NCBI RefSeq assembly: GCF_000316645.1
Contig: NC_019684.1
Coordinates: 5,430,001 to 5,494,000 of the forward strand
DNA length: 64,000 nucleotides
Source: Nostoc sp. PCC 7524
GTDB taxonomy: Bacteria > Cyanobacteriota > Cyanobacteriia > Cyanobacteriales > Nostocaceae
Direction of reading: 5' to 3'
Shown here: positions 27,500-35,255 of the stretch, one piece after another
Layout: each line of letters starts with the position of its first letter
Position numbering within the stretch: the first letter of the stretch is position 1
Position numbers and translations under genes: made by a program
Notes under the pieces: model-generated
What the model saw: the letters and a program-made list of their open reading frames with translations, nothing else
Told to the model about the DNA's origin: nothing
Databases searched by the model: none

Positions 27500-28738
27500 A
27501 TGTTGTTACAACTGTCTTCTCACGACGTTATCCAGTATCTGCACGCATCAGGACTGTGTAGCTTAGAAGATGGCACATCAGATACATATGAGTTGCCAGA
27601 AACTAACAAGAAGAATTTCAACTTAGTGGTAAATTTAGGAGATAATCGTCAACTACTGATTAAACAAGAACGTGGTATTGAAAATGAGGGGATATCCCAC
27701 GAATTGTTTAATGAGTGGCTGTTTTACCAACTACTACAAAAATTTCCTGTTCTCGGTAATATTTCTGCGATCGCTCCATTAGTGCTACATTTTGATGAGG
27801 ACAAATCGCTCCTGATTCGGAGCTATCTTAGCGAATATGTAGAACTCGGTAAGTTTTATCAACATAGCAATATTTTCCCATCGGAAATTGGGACTGCAAT
27901 TGGTACTACATTAGCGGCGCTGCACCGAGTAACATTCCAGCGCAAAGAATATCGTGATTTTATGGCTACAGCACCCCAAGGACAGTTTCGCTATAGCTTT
28001 TACAATCCAGCCCAAGGGGTAGGCTCAATTAGTCCAGAAATTTTTGGTCAAGTTCCCAGCGAGGCGTTAAAATTTTATGTTATCTATCAAAACTCTGAGA
28101 ATTTAGAAGCTGCGATCGCTGACTTAGCTTATGAATGGCATCCCTGCTGCTTAACACACAACGATTTAAAGTTAGAGAATATATTAATTCATTCCCGTTG
28201 GCATCAGTTAGATAACTGCTTGGTGCGATTAATTGATTGGGAAGCTTGTGCCTGGGGAGATCCAGCTTTTGATTTGGGAACTATCTTAGCTAGCTATTTA
28301 AACATTTGGCTTTCGAGTTTGGTAATTGACCCAACTCTGGAATTAGCTGAATCTTTACAATTAGCAATGATACCACTAGAAGATATTCAACCATCATTAG
28401 TGGCTTTGTTACAGGCTTATCTTCATGCTTTTCCGATGATTTTAGAGTATCATTGTAACTTTTTAGTCAAAGTTATTAAATTTACAGGATTAGCATTAAT
28501 TCAACAAATTCAAAGCAAGCTAAAGAATAGTAAAGGCTTTGATAATTCTGATACCTATCAACTACAGTTAGCCAAAAATTTTCTGACAATGCCTGAGCAA
28601 TCTCTACTGAGTATTTTCGGTATGAGTGAAGCAGAAATTGTTAGTTCTGTAACTAACAACCATAAAGTACCTCAACCACAAAAGGAGCAAAAATTAGTTC
28701 CTCTTTATTACGAAAAAACTCGCTTGCGTGGTTGCTAG
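27500..28738 (+). CDS. APH-like kinase, RiPP dehydratase kinase type
   Basis: 412-residue protein with an aminoglycoside-phosphotransferase/protein-kinase-like fold. Lys55 (LLIKQE) is the likely ATP-binding lysine, THNDLKLENIL (219-229) is the catalytic loop with Asp222 and Asn227, and RLIDWEACAWGDPAFDLG (243-260) is the metal-binding segment with Asp246. AGGAAA precedes the ATG. The next gene on the strand encodes a HopA1-family protein. In thioamitide (TvaC/TvaD) and class V lanthipeptide (LxmK/LxmY) clusters this pair phosphorylates and then eliminates Ser/Thr of a precursor peptide. A small-molecule kinase is the alternative. No precursor, cyclase or transporter gene is evident nearby. 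Confidence 0.75.
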   Translation: MLLQLSSHDVIQYLHASGLCSLEDGTSDTYELPETNKKNFNLVVNLGDNRQLLIKQERGIENEGISHELFNEWLFYQLLQKFPVLGNISAIAPLVLHFDEDKSLLIRSYLSEYVELGKFYQHSNIFPSEIGTAIGTTLAALHRVTFQRKEYRDFMATAPQGQFRYSFYNPAQGVGSISPEIFGQVPSEALKFYVIYQNSENLEAAIADLAYEWHPCCLTHNDLKLENILIHSRWHQLDNCLVRLIDWEACAWGDPAFDLGTILASYLNIWLSSLVIDPTLELAESLQLAMIPLEDIQPSLVALLQAYLHAFPMILEYHCNFLVKVIKFTGLALIQQIQSKLKNSKGFDNSDTYQLQLAKNFLTMPEQSLLSIFGMSEAEIVSSVTNNHKVPQPQKEQKLVPLYYEKTRLRGC

Positions 28739-28873
28739 TAGCATCAGGCAAAATAGAACAGACTGAATTTTTAGTTTTGATGCTCATTTCTTGAGATTTT
28801 CGTCAATAGTAATACCAAATTTTGCGTATTGTAGGTGTTTCCCAGGTATCAATTGTAAATTTTGAATTGATTA

Positions 28874-29962
28874 ATGCTAGATTCTTCTGCGAAAACAATG
28901 CTAAATTCCTTGATAGATATTGCCACTAATATCCAGATTGAGCCAAACTTTTGTATCTACCATCCCAACTATCAACCTTTTGCTCTACCACCTAAAGTAG
29001 CAGACAGATTTCAGCAAAATTCGGCTGACCTACAATATAAATATCTCAATTTATTGTTACGTAATTTTCTTTACGGTGTCTATTATAACGGGGCATTACA
29101 GAGCAGTTTAGCAATTGACCATAGTAATACTAATTACCCAGTACCACACAATTTAGCAACTAATGCGGTTGTGGATATCGATTGGGGTTTTTATGAGCAA
29201 CTGCAAGCTAGCAATCATGGTAGAGGTTATTTTGATCCCAGTTGGCAAGTGTTGCGAAAAGAACCTGATGGGAGCATGGCTGTAACCAAAAATGGTTTAA
29301 CTTTATATATTGAGCCAGATTGTCATCTCAAACCTGGGAAAAAATCAGCTAAAGTCGGTGAATCAGTAGCAATTTGGATGCCTAATAACCGACTACAAAA
29401 TGGGTATTACTTAGCTGTCAGTGATGTAGGGCAAGAACAGCGAGGAAATCCAGATGTGGAATTGGGAACAGGCAGAGTCTATTTTAACTTCAATGCTGCT
29501 GGTGCGATCGCTCTCATGGATGGTTTAACCCAGCAATTAAATGCAGCCAATATTCCCTTTACATTTCAAGTCCTCTATAATCCCAGTGCCTATGAACGCT
29601 ATGATTCAGGGTTACTCTACTTTGAGAGCCACGACTATCCAGAAATACACAAAATTTTACAAGTCATTTATCAAGAACATCAAGCTTATTTTCAGCCAGA
29701 AATACCATTATTCACCAAGTATTTAGCACCAGGGTTAGGATTAGCAGAAGAACCGACTCAAAAATTTGCCGCACAAGAAAGTTTTGGCATGAATCGCTGT
29801 CAAATTGTAGCCAATGCCTTATTAGAAGCCTGGCAAAAAGGTAAGAATGCCGTAGAAGAACGCATGAAAGTAATTCACCAACACTTTCAACATCACTCTA
29901 TCGATTTGCAACGTCCCTACCTCAACCCTACTTCTGAAGACATATATTATCCCTTAAAGTAA
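28874..29962 (+). CDS. HopA1-family protein (candidate phospho-Ser/Thr lyase)
   Basis: 362-residue protein. The C-terminal half carries the HopA1 pattern: GTGRVYFNFNAAGAIALMDG (198-217), IPFTFQVLYNP, LFTKYLAPGLGLAEEP (279-294) and ESFGMNRC (302-309). HopA1 was named from a Pseudomonas syringae type III effector, but homologues in RiPP clusters (TvaD, LxmY) act as lyases on phosphorylated Ser/Thr. No secretion signal is visible and there is no type III system in the window, so the RiPP-type role fits better. It follows the APH-like kinase by 135 bases. Function here is inference. Confidence 0.75.
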   Translation: MLDSSAKTMLNSLIDIATNIQIEPNFCIYHPNYQPFALPPKVADRFQQNSADLQYKYLNLLLRNFLYGVYYNGALQSSLAIDHSNTNYPVPHNLATNAVVDIDWGFYEQLQASNHGRGYFDPSWQVLRKEPDGSMAVTKNGLTLYIEPDCHLKPGKKSAKVGESVAIWMPNNRLQNGYYLAVSDVGQEQRGNPDVELGTGRVYFNFNAAGAIALMDGLTQQLNAANIPFTFQVLYNPSAYERYDSGLLYFESHDYPEIHKILQVIYQEHQAYFQPEIPLFTKYLAPGLGLAEEPTQKFAAQESFGMNRCQIVANALLEAWQKGKNAVEERMKVIHQHFQHHSIDLQRPYLNPTSEDIYYPLK

Positions 29963-30051
29963 TCAATTTTGCCTTGGTAATACAGTAAAATTAATCCATA
30001 TAGCAGGCAATTATCCTGCTATTTTTTATTTTTAAAATTTGCATTTTAGTT

Positions 30052-30498
30052 ATGTCTTTTACTTATCATCGTACCGTGCGCTTTCAAGATACGGATGCTG
30101 CTGGAGTAGTATATTTTGCTCATGTTCTCAGCATTTGCCATGAAGCATATGAAGAGTCTTTGGGGATGTCAGGTATAAATATCAAAGAATTTTTTACTCA
30201 ACCAAAAGTTGCTTTTCCTATAGTTCATGCTAGCGTGGATTTTCTCCGCCCCATATTTTGTGGAGACAAGTTATTAATTAGTTTAATGCCTCAGAAAATA
30301 GGTGCAGAAAAATTTGAGATTACTTATGAAATTTCCTCAGATGAGGTAATATTTGCGAAAGCTATTACTAGACACGTTTGTATTGACGCAAGTAGTAGAA
30401 GCAAGCAAGAATTGCCTACTGATATCATTCAATGGTTGGAAAGCAACCGTAAAGAAACAGAGGGAGCAGAAAGGAGAAAAGCTAGAGAAGCCATTTAA
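30052..30498 (+). CDS. 1,4-dihydroxy-2-naphthoyl-CoA hydrolase (4HBT hotdog)
   Basis: 148-residue single hotdog-fold thioesterase. [18 protein letters not shown] holds the catalytic Asp15, and CHEAYEESL forms the start of the long helix. In cyanobacteria this group hydrolyses DHNA-CoA in phylloquinone synthesis, making the quinone of the PSI A1 site (Slr0204 type). A general acyl-CoA thioesterase is the alternative. ATG 30052 follows a 89-base AT-rich gap after the HopA1 gene, so co-transcription is possible. Confidence 0.85.
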   Translation: MSFTYHRTVRFQDTDAAGVVYFAHVLSICHEAYEESLGMSGINIKEFFTQPKVAFPIVHASVDFLRPIFCGDKLLISLMPQKIGAEKFEITYEISSDEVIFAKAITRHVCIDASSRSKQELPTDIIQWLESNRKETEGAERRKAREAI

Positions 30499-30923
30499 CC
30501 AGGACTGATGCAACTTAAAGATTGAGATTGTGTCCGTATCAAATCATCACAGATTTGGATACATCCTTTAGGAAGATGACCTTGAGAAAGAGTAGTTCTA
30601 AATTAATTCTGGTGTGTCGAATAACTGCTTTCTATGAAGGTTTAGCAAGTGCTAAACCTTTTTTTGTCAACAAAAACCTGGTTTTGCTTAGTCCCTGCCT
30701 TGATTAGAACATGATCTGGAGCGATCGCTTTTGATGTCCATCTGCGTGAAAATTTGCTCAAGCCCAAACCATCCAGCAAGAATTTCTGGTAAAAAAACTG
30801 ATCTGGTTGGAGAAGAAACCAGGATAATAAAGCATAATTAACCTTTATAGCTTTGAGCGGGCGATCGCCATCAGCCAAAATGGTTCATACTCAAAGCTTG
30901 TGATTTAACTTAACTAATTGACT
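30499..30923. other. Intergenic region with terminator
   Basis: A 425-base gap. It holds a strong terminator at 30638-30665 and one HIP1 site near 30721. I see no protein gene; the 140 bases before the terminator could be a 3' UTR or a small RNA. Confidence 0.5.
30638..30665 (+). terminator. Rho-independent terminator
   Basis: AGGTTTAGCA (30638-30647) pairs perfectly with TGCTAAACCT (30650-30659) and is followed by TTTTTT. It lies 140 bases after the thioesterase stop. Confidence 0.85.
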
Positions 30924-31928
30924 ATGATTACAGCAAATATTGCGCCAGCTATACGTGTAGGAGTATTGGGTTTTGGTGGACTGGGACAAGCAGCAGCCAA
31001 GGTGCTTGCAGGCAAAAGCCAAATGAATCTAGTAGCTGTAGCAGATCAAAAAGGCTACGCTTACGCTGCTGAAGGTTTAAACTTTAAAGATTGCATTACT
31101 ACCTACCAGTCTCAAGGTTCGGTGGGTTATTTAGAACCAATTGGGAATTTAACCAATAACAGTATTCAAGATTTAATCGATAGCACACAACCTGTAGATG
31201 GGTATTTTCTGGCGTTACCCAACCTACCCAACGACTTTATTCCTTCTGTAGCACGCCAGTTTATTCAATCTGGTTGGCGTGGTGTATTGGTAGATGCCAT
31301 TAAACGCACCAGTGCGGTAGAACAGCTAATTGCCATGAAAGACGAACTGCAAGCGGCTGGAATTACCTACATGACAGGGTGTGGTGCAACCCCCGGACTG
31401 TTAACAGCCGCCGCCGCCCTAGCCGCCCAAAGCTACGCAGAAATTCATCAAGTCGAGATTACCTTTGGTGTAGGTATTGCCAACTGGGAAGCTTACCGCG
31501 CTACCGTTCGAGAAGATATTGGCCATATGCCTGGTTACACAGTAGAAGCTGCAAGGGCTATGACTGATGCAGAGGTAGAAGCATTACTAGATAAAACTAA
31601 CGGTGTGCTGACCTTGACAAATATGGAACACGCCGATGATGTGATGCTAGAGTTAGCAGGGATAGTAGATCGCGATCGCGTCACTGTTGGTGGTGTAGTT
31701 GATACTCGCAACCCTAAAAAGCCCCTCAGCACCAATGTTAAAGTAACAGGACGCACCTTTGAGGGTAAGATTTCCACCCATACCTTTACTTTAGGTGATG
31801 AAACCAGTATGGCAGCCAATGTCTGCGGGCCCGCCTTTGGTTATCTCAAAGCTGGTATGCAATTACATCAACGCGGCATTCACGGCATATTTACAGCCGC
31901 CGAAATTATGCCCCAGTTTGTGAAATAA
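30924..31928 (+). CDS. bioU: BioU, (S)-8-amino-7-oxononanoate synthase
   Basis: Suicide enzyme of cyanobacterial biotin synthesis that replaces BioA, using the amino group of its own lysine. The protein looks like a small saccharopine/homoserine dehydrogenase: Rossmann motif [13 protein letters not shown], then [16 protein letters not shown], whose Lys (residue 127 from this start) aligns with Lys124 of Synechocystis BioU from memory. [17 protein letters not shown] and [13 protein letters not shown] are strongly conserved. Starting at ATG 30924 gives 334 residues, the family length; an upstream TTG is unlikely. Identification is by recall, not a search. Confidence 0.8.
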   Translation: MITANIAPAIRVGVLGFGGLGQAAAKVLAGKSQMNLVAVADQKGYAYAAEGLNFKDCITTYQSQGSVGYLEPIGNLTNNSIQDLIDSTQPVDGYFLALPNLPNDFIPSVARQFIQSGWRGVLVDAIKRTSAVEQLIAMKDELQAAGITYMTGCGATPGLLTAAAALAAQSYAEIHQVEITFGVGIANWEAYRATVREDIGHMPGYTVEAARAMTDAEVEALLDKTNGVLTLTNMEHADDVMLELAGIVDRDRVTVGGVVDTRNPKKPLSTNVKVTGRTFEGKISTHTFTLGDETSMAANVCGPAFGYLKAGMQLHQRGIHGIFTAAEIMPQFVK

Positions 31929-31943
31929 AAAGTAAACAGGCAC

Positions 31944-31979
31944 AAGGCTCAAGATTGAAATCAAATTCTTGAGCCTTTT
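31944..31979. terminator. Bidirectional terminator between convergent genes
   Basis: AAGGCTCAAGA (31944-31954) and TCTTGAGCCTT (31967-31977) form an 11-bp stem with a T-rich 3' side. It lies between bioU and the convergent gene ending at 31987. Confidence 0.85.
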
Positions 31980-31986
31980 GTCTTCA

Positions 31987-32547
31987 TTAAGCTGGCGGAG
32001 TTTCTGAAGGAAAAGAATCAATAATACAATCTTCCACTAACAATGCGGGTGTTTGAATCACAAATGGTAGTTCTGTGCCGATAAGTCCCCGTTGAATACG
32101 TTCCGAAGTTTCGCTGAACAATACGAATAACGGATATACACTATTAGCCCCCTCACTGAGAATATGGCTGTGGCGATGAGGCATCAACCATTCATAGTCT
32201 TGCTCTAAGAACACTTGGGTTTGTCGCCAACGTCCCAATAAATCAGAGAAGTCCTCATGGGGACGATGAATAAAGAGTAAAATTTCGGCTCCAGTTTTAA
32301 TTTTCCACTCTGGGTCACACATGACAATCGCTACATCACAGGGTAGACAAATTGCTTGTGTAGTTGCAGACACAGTGTTACGTAAACGAACAATTGGCAG
32401 AGGGATAGTGATTAAGCTTTCATCGGGACGGCGCAGACTGGGAAGCATTTCCAAGTATGGACGATGTTGCTTGAGTAATGCGATCGCTGCTTGATGATTG
32501 CTATACTCAGCCAAGCTGGCCTCATAGTAAGATTTTTGCACAGGCAT
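31987..32547 (-). CDS. Conserved cyanobacterial protein, function unknown
   Basis: 186 residues from ATG 32547 (MPVQKSYYEASLAEYSNH). The frame stays open 26 codons further upstream, but that DNA is a dispersed palindromic repeat (around 32580-32610), so the internal ATG is chosen. The product has no signal or membrane segment. Features are PSLRRPDESLITIPLPIVRL, PCDVAIVMCDPEWKIKTGAE, DFSDLLGRWRQTQVFLEQDY and a Pro-rich acidic end. I do not recognise a domain. Downstream of the pil operon on the same strand, with a hairpin at 32626-32656 between them. Confidence 0.75.
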   Translation of the reverse strand: MPVQKSYYEASLAEYSNHQAAIALLKQHRPYLEMLPSLRRPDESLITIPLPIVRLRNTVSATTQAICLPCDVAIVMCDPEWKIKTGAEILLFIHRPHEDFSDLLGRWRQTQVFLEQDYEWLMPHRHSHILSEGANSVYPLFVLFSETSERIQRGLIGTELPFVIQTPALLVEDCIIDSFPSETPPA

Positions 32548-32625
32548 AATCAATTCAAAAGATTTTCCGACTAGGCTAACGCCTCCGTAGGGAAGGCTTA
32601 CGCCTACAAAATTCAAAATAACCAA

Positions 32626-32656
32626 AGTCTGATTCGATTTTGTCTCGAATCAGACT
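32626..32656 (-). terminator. Terminator of the pilBTC operon
   Basis: AGTCTGATTCGA (32626-32637) pairs perfectly with TCGAATCAGACT (32645-32656), 12 bp, loop of 7. It lies 34 bases after the pilC stop; on the minus strand a T-rich but interrupted tail follows. Confidence 0.65.
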
Positions 32657-32689
32657 CCTCTCACAATTCAAATCAGATTTATGCTTCAT

Positions 32690-33913
32690 CTATGCCAAAG
32701 TTTCAAATACCTTGAACAATGGTAAATACATCGCTAACAAAATTGTCCCCACCATGCCCCCTAGAACCAAAATCATAATCGGTTCTAAAACGCTGGTTAA
32801 TGCTTTTACTGCCTGTTCAACTTCATCTTCATAGAAATCAGCAATTTTCATCAACATCCCATCTAATTCACCAGTTTCTTCACCGATACTAATCATTTGA
32901 ATTGCCATTGGTGGAAAAACTGCCTCTTTTTGGAGAGCCAGACTAATCATTCCCCCTTGTTGAATTTCTGCCCGTGCTGCATCGATAGCATTAGCAACCA
33001 CCTGATTTCCTGATGTATCTCGCACAATTTCCAGAGATGTCAGAATAGGTACACCAGAACGAGTCAAAGAACCAAAAGTACGGCTAAAACGAGCGACTGA
33101 AGATTTTTGAATTAAGTCACCAAACAAGGGCATTTTTAAAGAAAGACGGTCAATAGTTTCCTTGCCAACACGAGTTTTATAATACTGTGAATAGGCAAAT
33201 TTAAAGCCTACAATTCCTGCTATGATTACTAATGACCAAAAACTTCTCAAAATTTGGCTACAAGTCATTAAAAATGCAGTTAATGCAGGTAATTCTGTTC
33301 CTAATTCCTCAAAAATTTTGGCAAAAATAGGAATCAAAAATACAGTCATACCTACAAAAATACCAGTAGCCAAAATTCCAACAACTACTGGATAAGCTAA
33401 AGCAGATTTAATTTGGTTCTGTAATCTCGCCATATCTTCCAACAATTTGGCTAGGCGATTTAGCACTTCATCGAGAACCCCACCAACCTCACCAGCCTGA
33501 ATCATACTGACATATAAACCGTCAAAACAGTCAGGATGCTTACGCATGGCATCGGAAAGATTAACACCGCTCTGCACATCATTGCTAATATCATTGAGAG
33601 CCTGTTTCAGTTTACTATTAGTACACTGATCAGCTAACACTCCTAGCCCTCGCACAATAGCTACACCCGCATTTACCAAAGTGGCAAGTTGTCGCGAAAA
33701 AACAGCTTTTTCTTTGACAGTAACCTTGACGAGAGAAGTCTGGAATTTTTGGAAATCAAAGTTGGCAGAAAAACTTTGAGACTGCTTAAGTTCTTGAACT
33801 ACAAAACCTTTGTCTCTGAGATTAGTACGAGCGTCTGCCAAAGATTCGGCAACAACTTTTTCACTTCTAGTTTTCCCTTGTGAGTCCCGAACACGGGCAA
33901 CAAATGTTGGCAT
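32690..33913 (-). CDS. pilC: Type IV pilus inner membrane platform protein PilC
   Basis: 407-residue type II secretion F family protein that anchors the PilB and PilT motors. It has two homologous cytoplasmic domains (starting RQLATLVNAGVAIVRGLGVL and ARTFGSL-type sequence with RSGVPILTSLEIV) and three membrane segments, including PVVVGILATGIFVGMTVFLI and a C-terminal ILVLGGMVGTILLAMYLPLF. Last gene of pilB-pilT-pilC. Type IV pili give motility and DNA uptake; in Nostocales they serve hormogonia. Confidence 0.96.
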   Translation of the reverse strand: MPTFVARVRDSQGKTRSEKVVAESLADARTNLRDKGFVVQELKQSQSFSANFDFQKFQTSLVKVTVKEKAVFSRQLATLVNAGVAIVRGLGVLADQCTNSKLKQALNDISNDVQSGVNLSDAMRKHPDCFDGLYVSMIQAGEVGGVLDEVLNRLAKLLEDMARLQNQIKSALAYPVVVGILATGIFVGMTVFLIPIFAKIFEELGTELPALTAFLMTCSQILRSFWSLVIIAGIVGFKFAYSQYYKTRVGKETIDRLSLKMPLFGDLIQKSSVARFSRTFGSLTRSGVPILTSLEIVRDTSGNQVVANAIDAARAEIQQGGMISLALQKEAVFPPMAIQMISIGEETGELDGMLMKIADFYEDEVEQAVKALTSVLEPIMILVLGGMVGTILLAMYLPLFKVFETLA

Positions 33914-34037
33914 AGATCAATTCAAAATTCAAAATAGTCTGCGACAAGGCTTGCGCCTACAAAATTCAAAATTAAGTCAATAATCAATAGTTATTAAAAT
34001 TGACTATTGACTGTTGATGGTTGATTAATTACTAAGA

Positions 34038-35162
34038 TTAATGAGCTTTTACAGCACCGGGTTTTGCACCTGCCGTTTGCGGAGGAGCGGATGGGCCGAT
34101 CAGGCGTTGAATTTCATCTGGTTTAGAAGTCTTAGACATTGCAGCTTCAAAAGAGATTGTTCCTGCTTTGTAATAATCTGCTAAAACTTTCTCTAAAGTT
34201 TGCATTCCTAATTTACCGCCAGTTTGAATAGCTGAGTAAATTTGCGATGTTTTACCTTCTCTAATTAAGTTAGAAATAGCGGGAGTTACAATCATAATTT
34301 CTTGTGCCATAATCCGACCATATTCACCTGGTTTAGGATTTTTCTTAGGCACTAAGGTTTGACTAAATACTGCTACTAAAGAGTTAGATAACTGCACCCG
34401 CACTTGGGTTTGTTTTTCGTGGGGGAAAACATCGATAATCCGGTCAACAGTCTGGGAGGCAGAACTTGTATGTAATGTACCAAATACTAAGTGTCCTGTT
34501 TCTGCGGCCGAAATTGCCAAAGAAATTGTTTCTAAATCCCGCATTTCACCCACCAGAATAATATCTGGATCTTCTCGTAGGGCTGCTTTCAAGGCATTAG
34601 CAAAACTCTTAGTATCTTCACCCAATTGTCGTTGGTGAACTAGACTTTTAATTGGTTCATAAACAAACTCAATGGGGTCCTCCACCGTCAAAATATGCTC
34701 GGCTTTTGTGCGGTTAATCAAGTCAATCATTGCCGCCAGAGTCGTTGTTTTACCAGAACCTGTAGGGCCTGTCACCAGAATTAATCCTCTGGGTTTATCG
34801 CACATTTCTCTGACCACATCTGGCAGACCTAATTTTTCAAAATTAGGAATTTTGGAACTGAGCGCCCTTAAACAAGCAGCATAAGCACCACGCTCTTTAT
34901 AAACATTCACCCGAAAGCGAGCTAAACCTTTCACACCGTAAGAACAGTCTAATTCCCAGGTTTGTTCTAAGGTTTTACGCTGGGTATTATTGAGCATACT
35001 AAAAATTAGTCTTTGACACTGCTCTGCTGTCAATATTTGGTCGCCGATGGGTGTAAGTTTGCCACTAATACGGAAATAGGGAGGCAACCCTGCGGATAAG
35101 TGCAGATCCGAACCACCCATTTCAATCATCTGCTCCATCAAGTCTTCAATCATCATTTCCAT
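34038..35162 (-). CDS. pilT: Twitching motility retraction ATPase PilT
   Basis: Hexameric ATPase that retracts type IV pili. I start at ATG 35162 (374 residues); the frame continues upstream only to a TTG inside an AT-rich repeat. Walker A is GPTGSGKTTT, followed by the Asp box EDPIEFVYEP, the Walker B region DPDIILVGEMRD, the His box HLVFGTLHTSSA and the C-terminal ISNLIREGKTSQI, the PilT-specific AIRNLIRE-like motif. Second gene of the operon. Confidence 0.96.
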   Translation of the reverse strand: MEMMIEDLMEQMIEMGGSDLHLSAGLPPYFRISGKLTPIGDQILTAEQCQRLIFSMLNNTQRKTLEQTWELDCSYGVKGLARFRVNVYKERGAYAACLRALSSKIPNFEKLGLPDVVREMCDKPRGLILVTGPTGSGKTTTLAAMIDLINRTKAEHILTVEDPIEFVYEPIKSLVHQRQLGEDTKSFANALKAALREDPDIILVGEMRDLETISLAISAAETGHLVFGTLHTSSASQTVDRIIDVFPHEKQTQVRVQLSNSLVAVFSQTLVPKKNPKPGEYGRIMAQEIMIVTPAISNLIREGKTSQIYSAIQTGGKLGMQTLEKVLADYYKAGTISFEAAMSKTSKPDEIQRLIGPSAPPQTAGAKPGAVKAH

Positions 35163-35226
35163 AAGTCGTACCAATTCAAAATTCAAAATTCAAAATGAAA
35201 GACTTTCTAGGGTGTGTTGACTATTA

Positions 35227-35255
35227 CCCAGTCCCCAGTACCCAGTCCCTAATCC
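35227..35255. repeat. STRR array (CCCAGTC type) at the pilB 3' end
   Basis: Three to four imperfect heptamers in the pilB-pilT gap, reaching the pilB stop codon region. Confidence 0.6.

Noticed and set aside
28874..29962. Type III secretion effector interpretation of the HopA1 protein
   Set aside because: No secretion genes or signals are present; the neighbouring APH-like kinase points to the RiPP-type use of the fold.
30522..30707. 61-codon frame downstream of the thioesterase
   Set aside because: It spans the rho-independent terminator at 30638-30665, which a real gene there would not.
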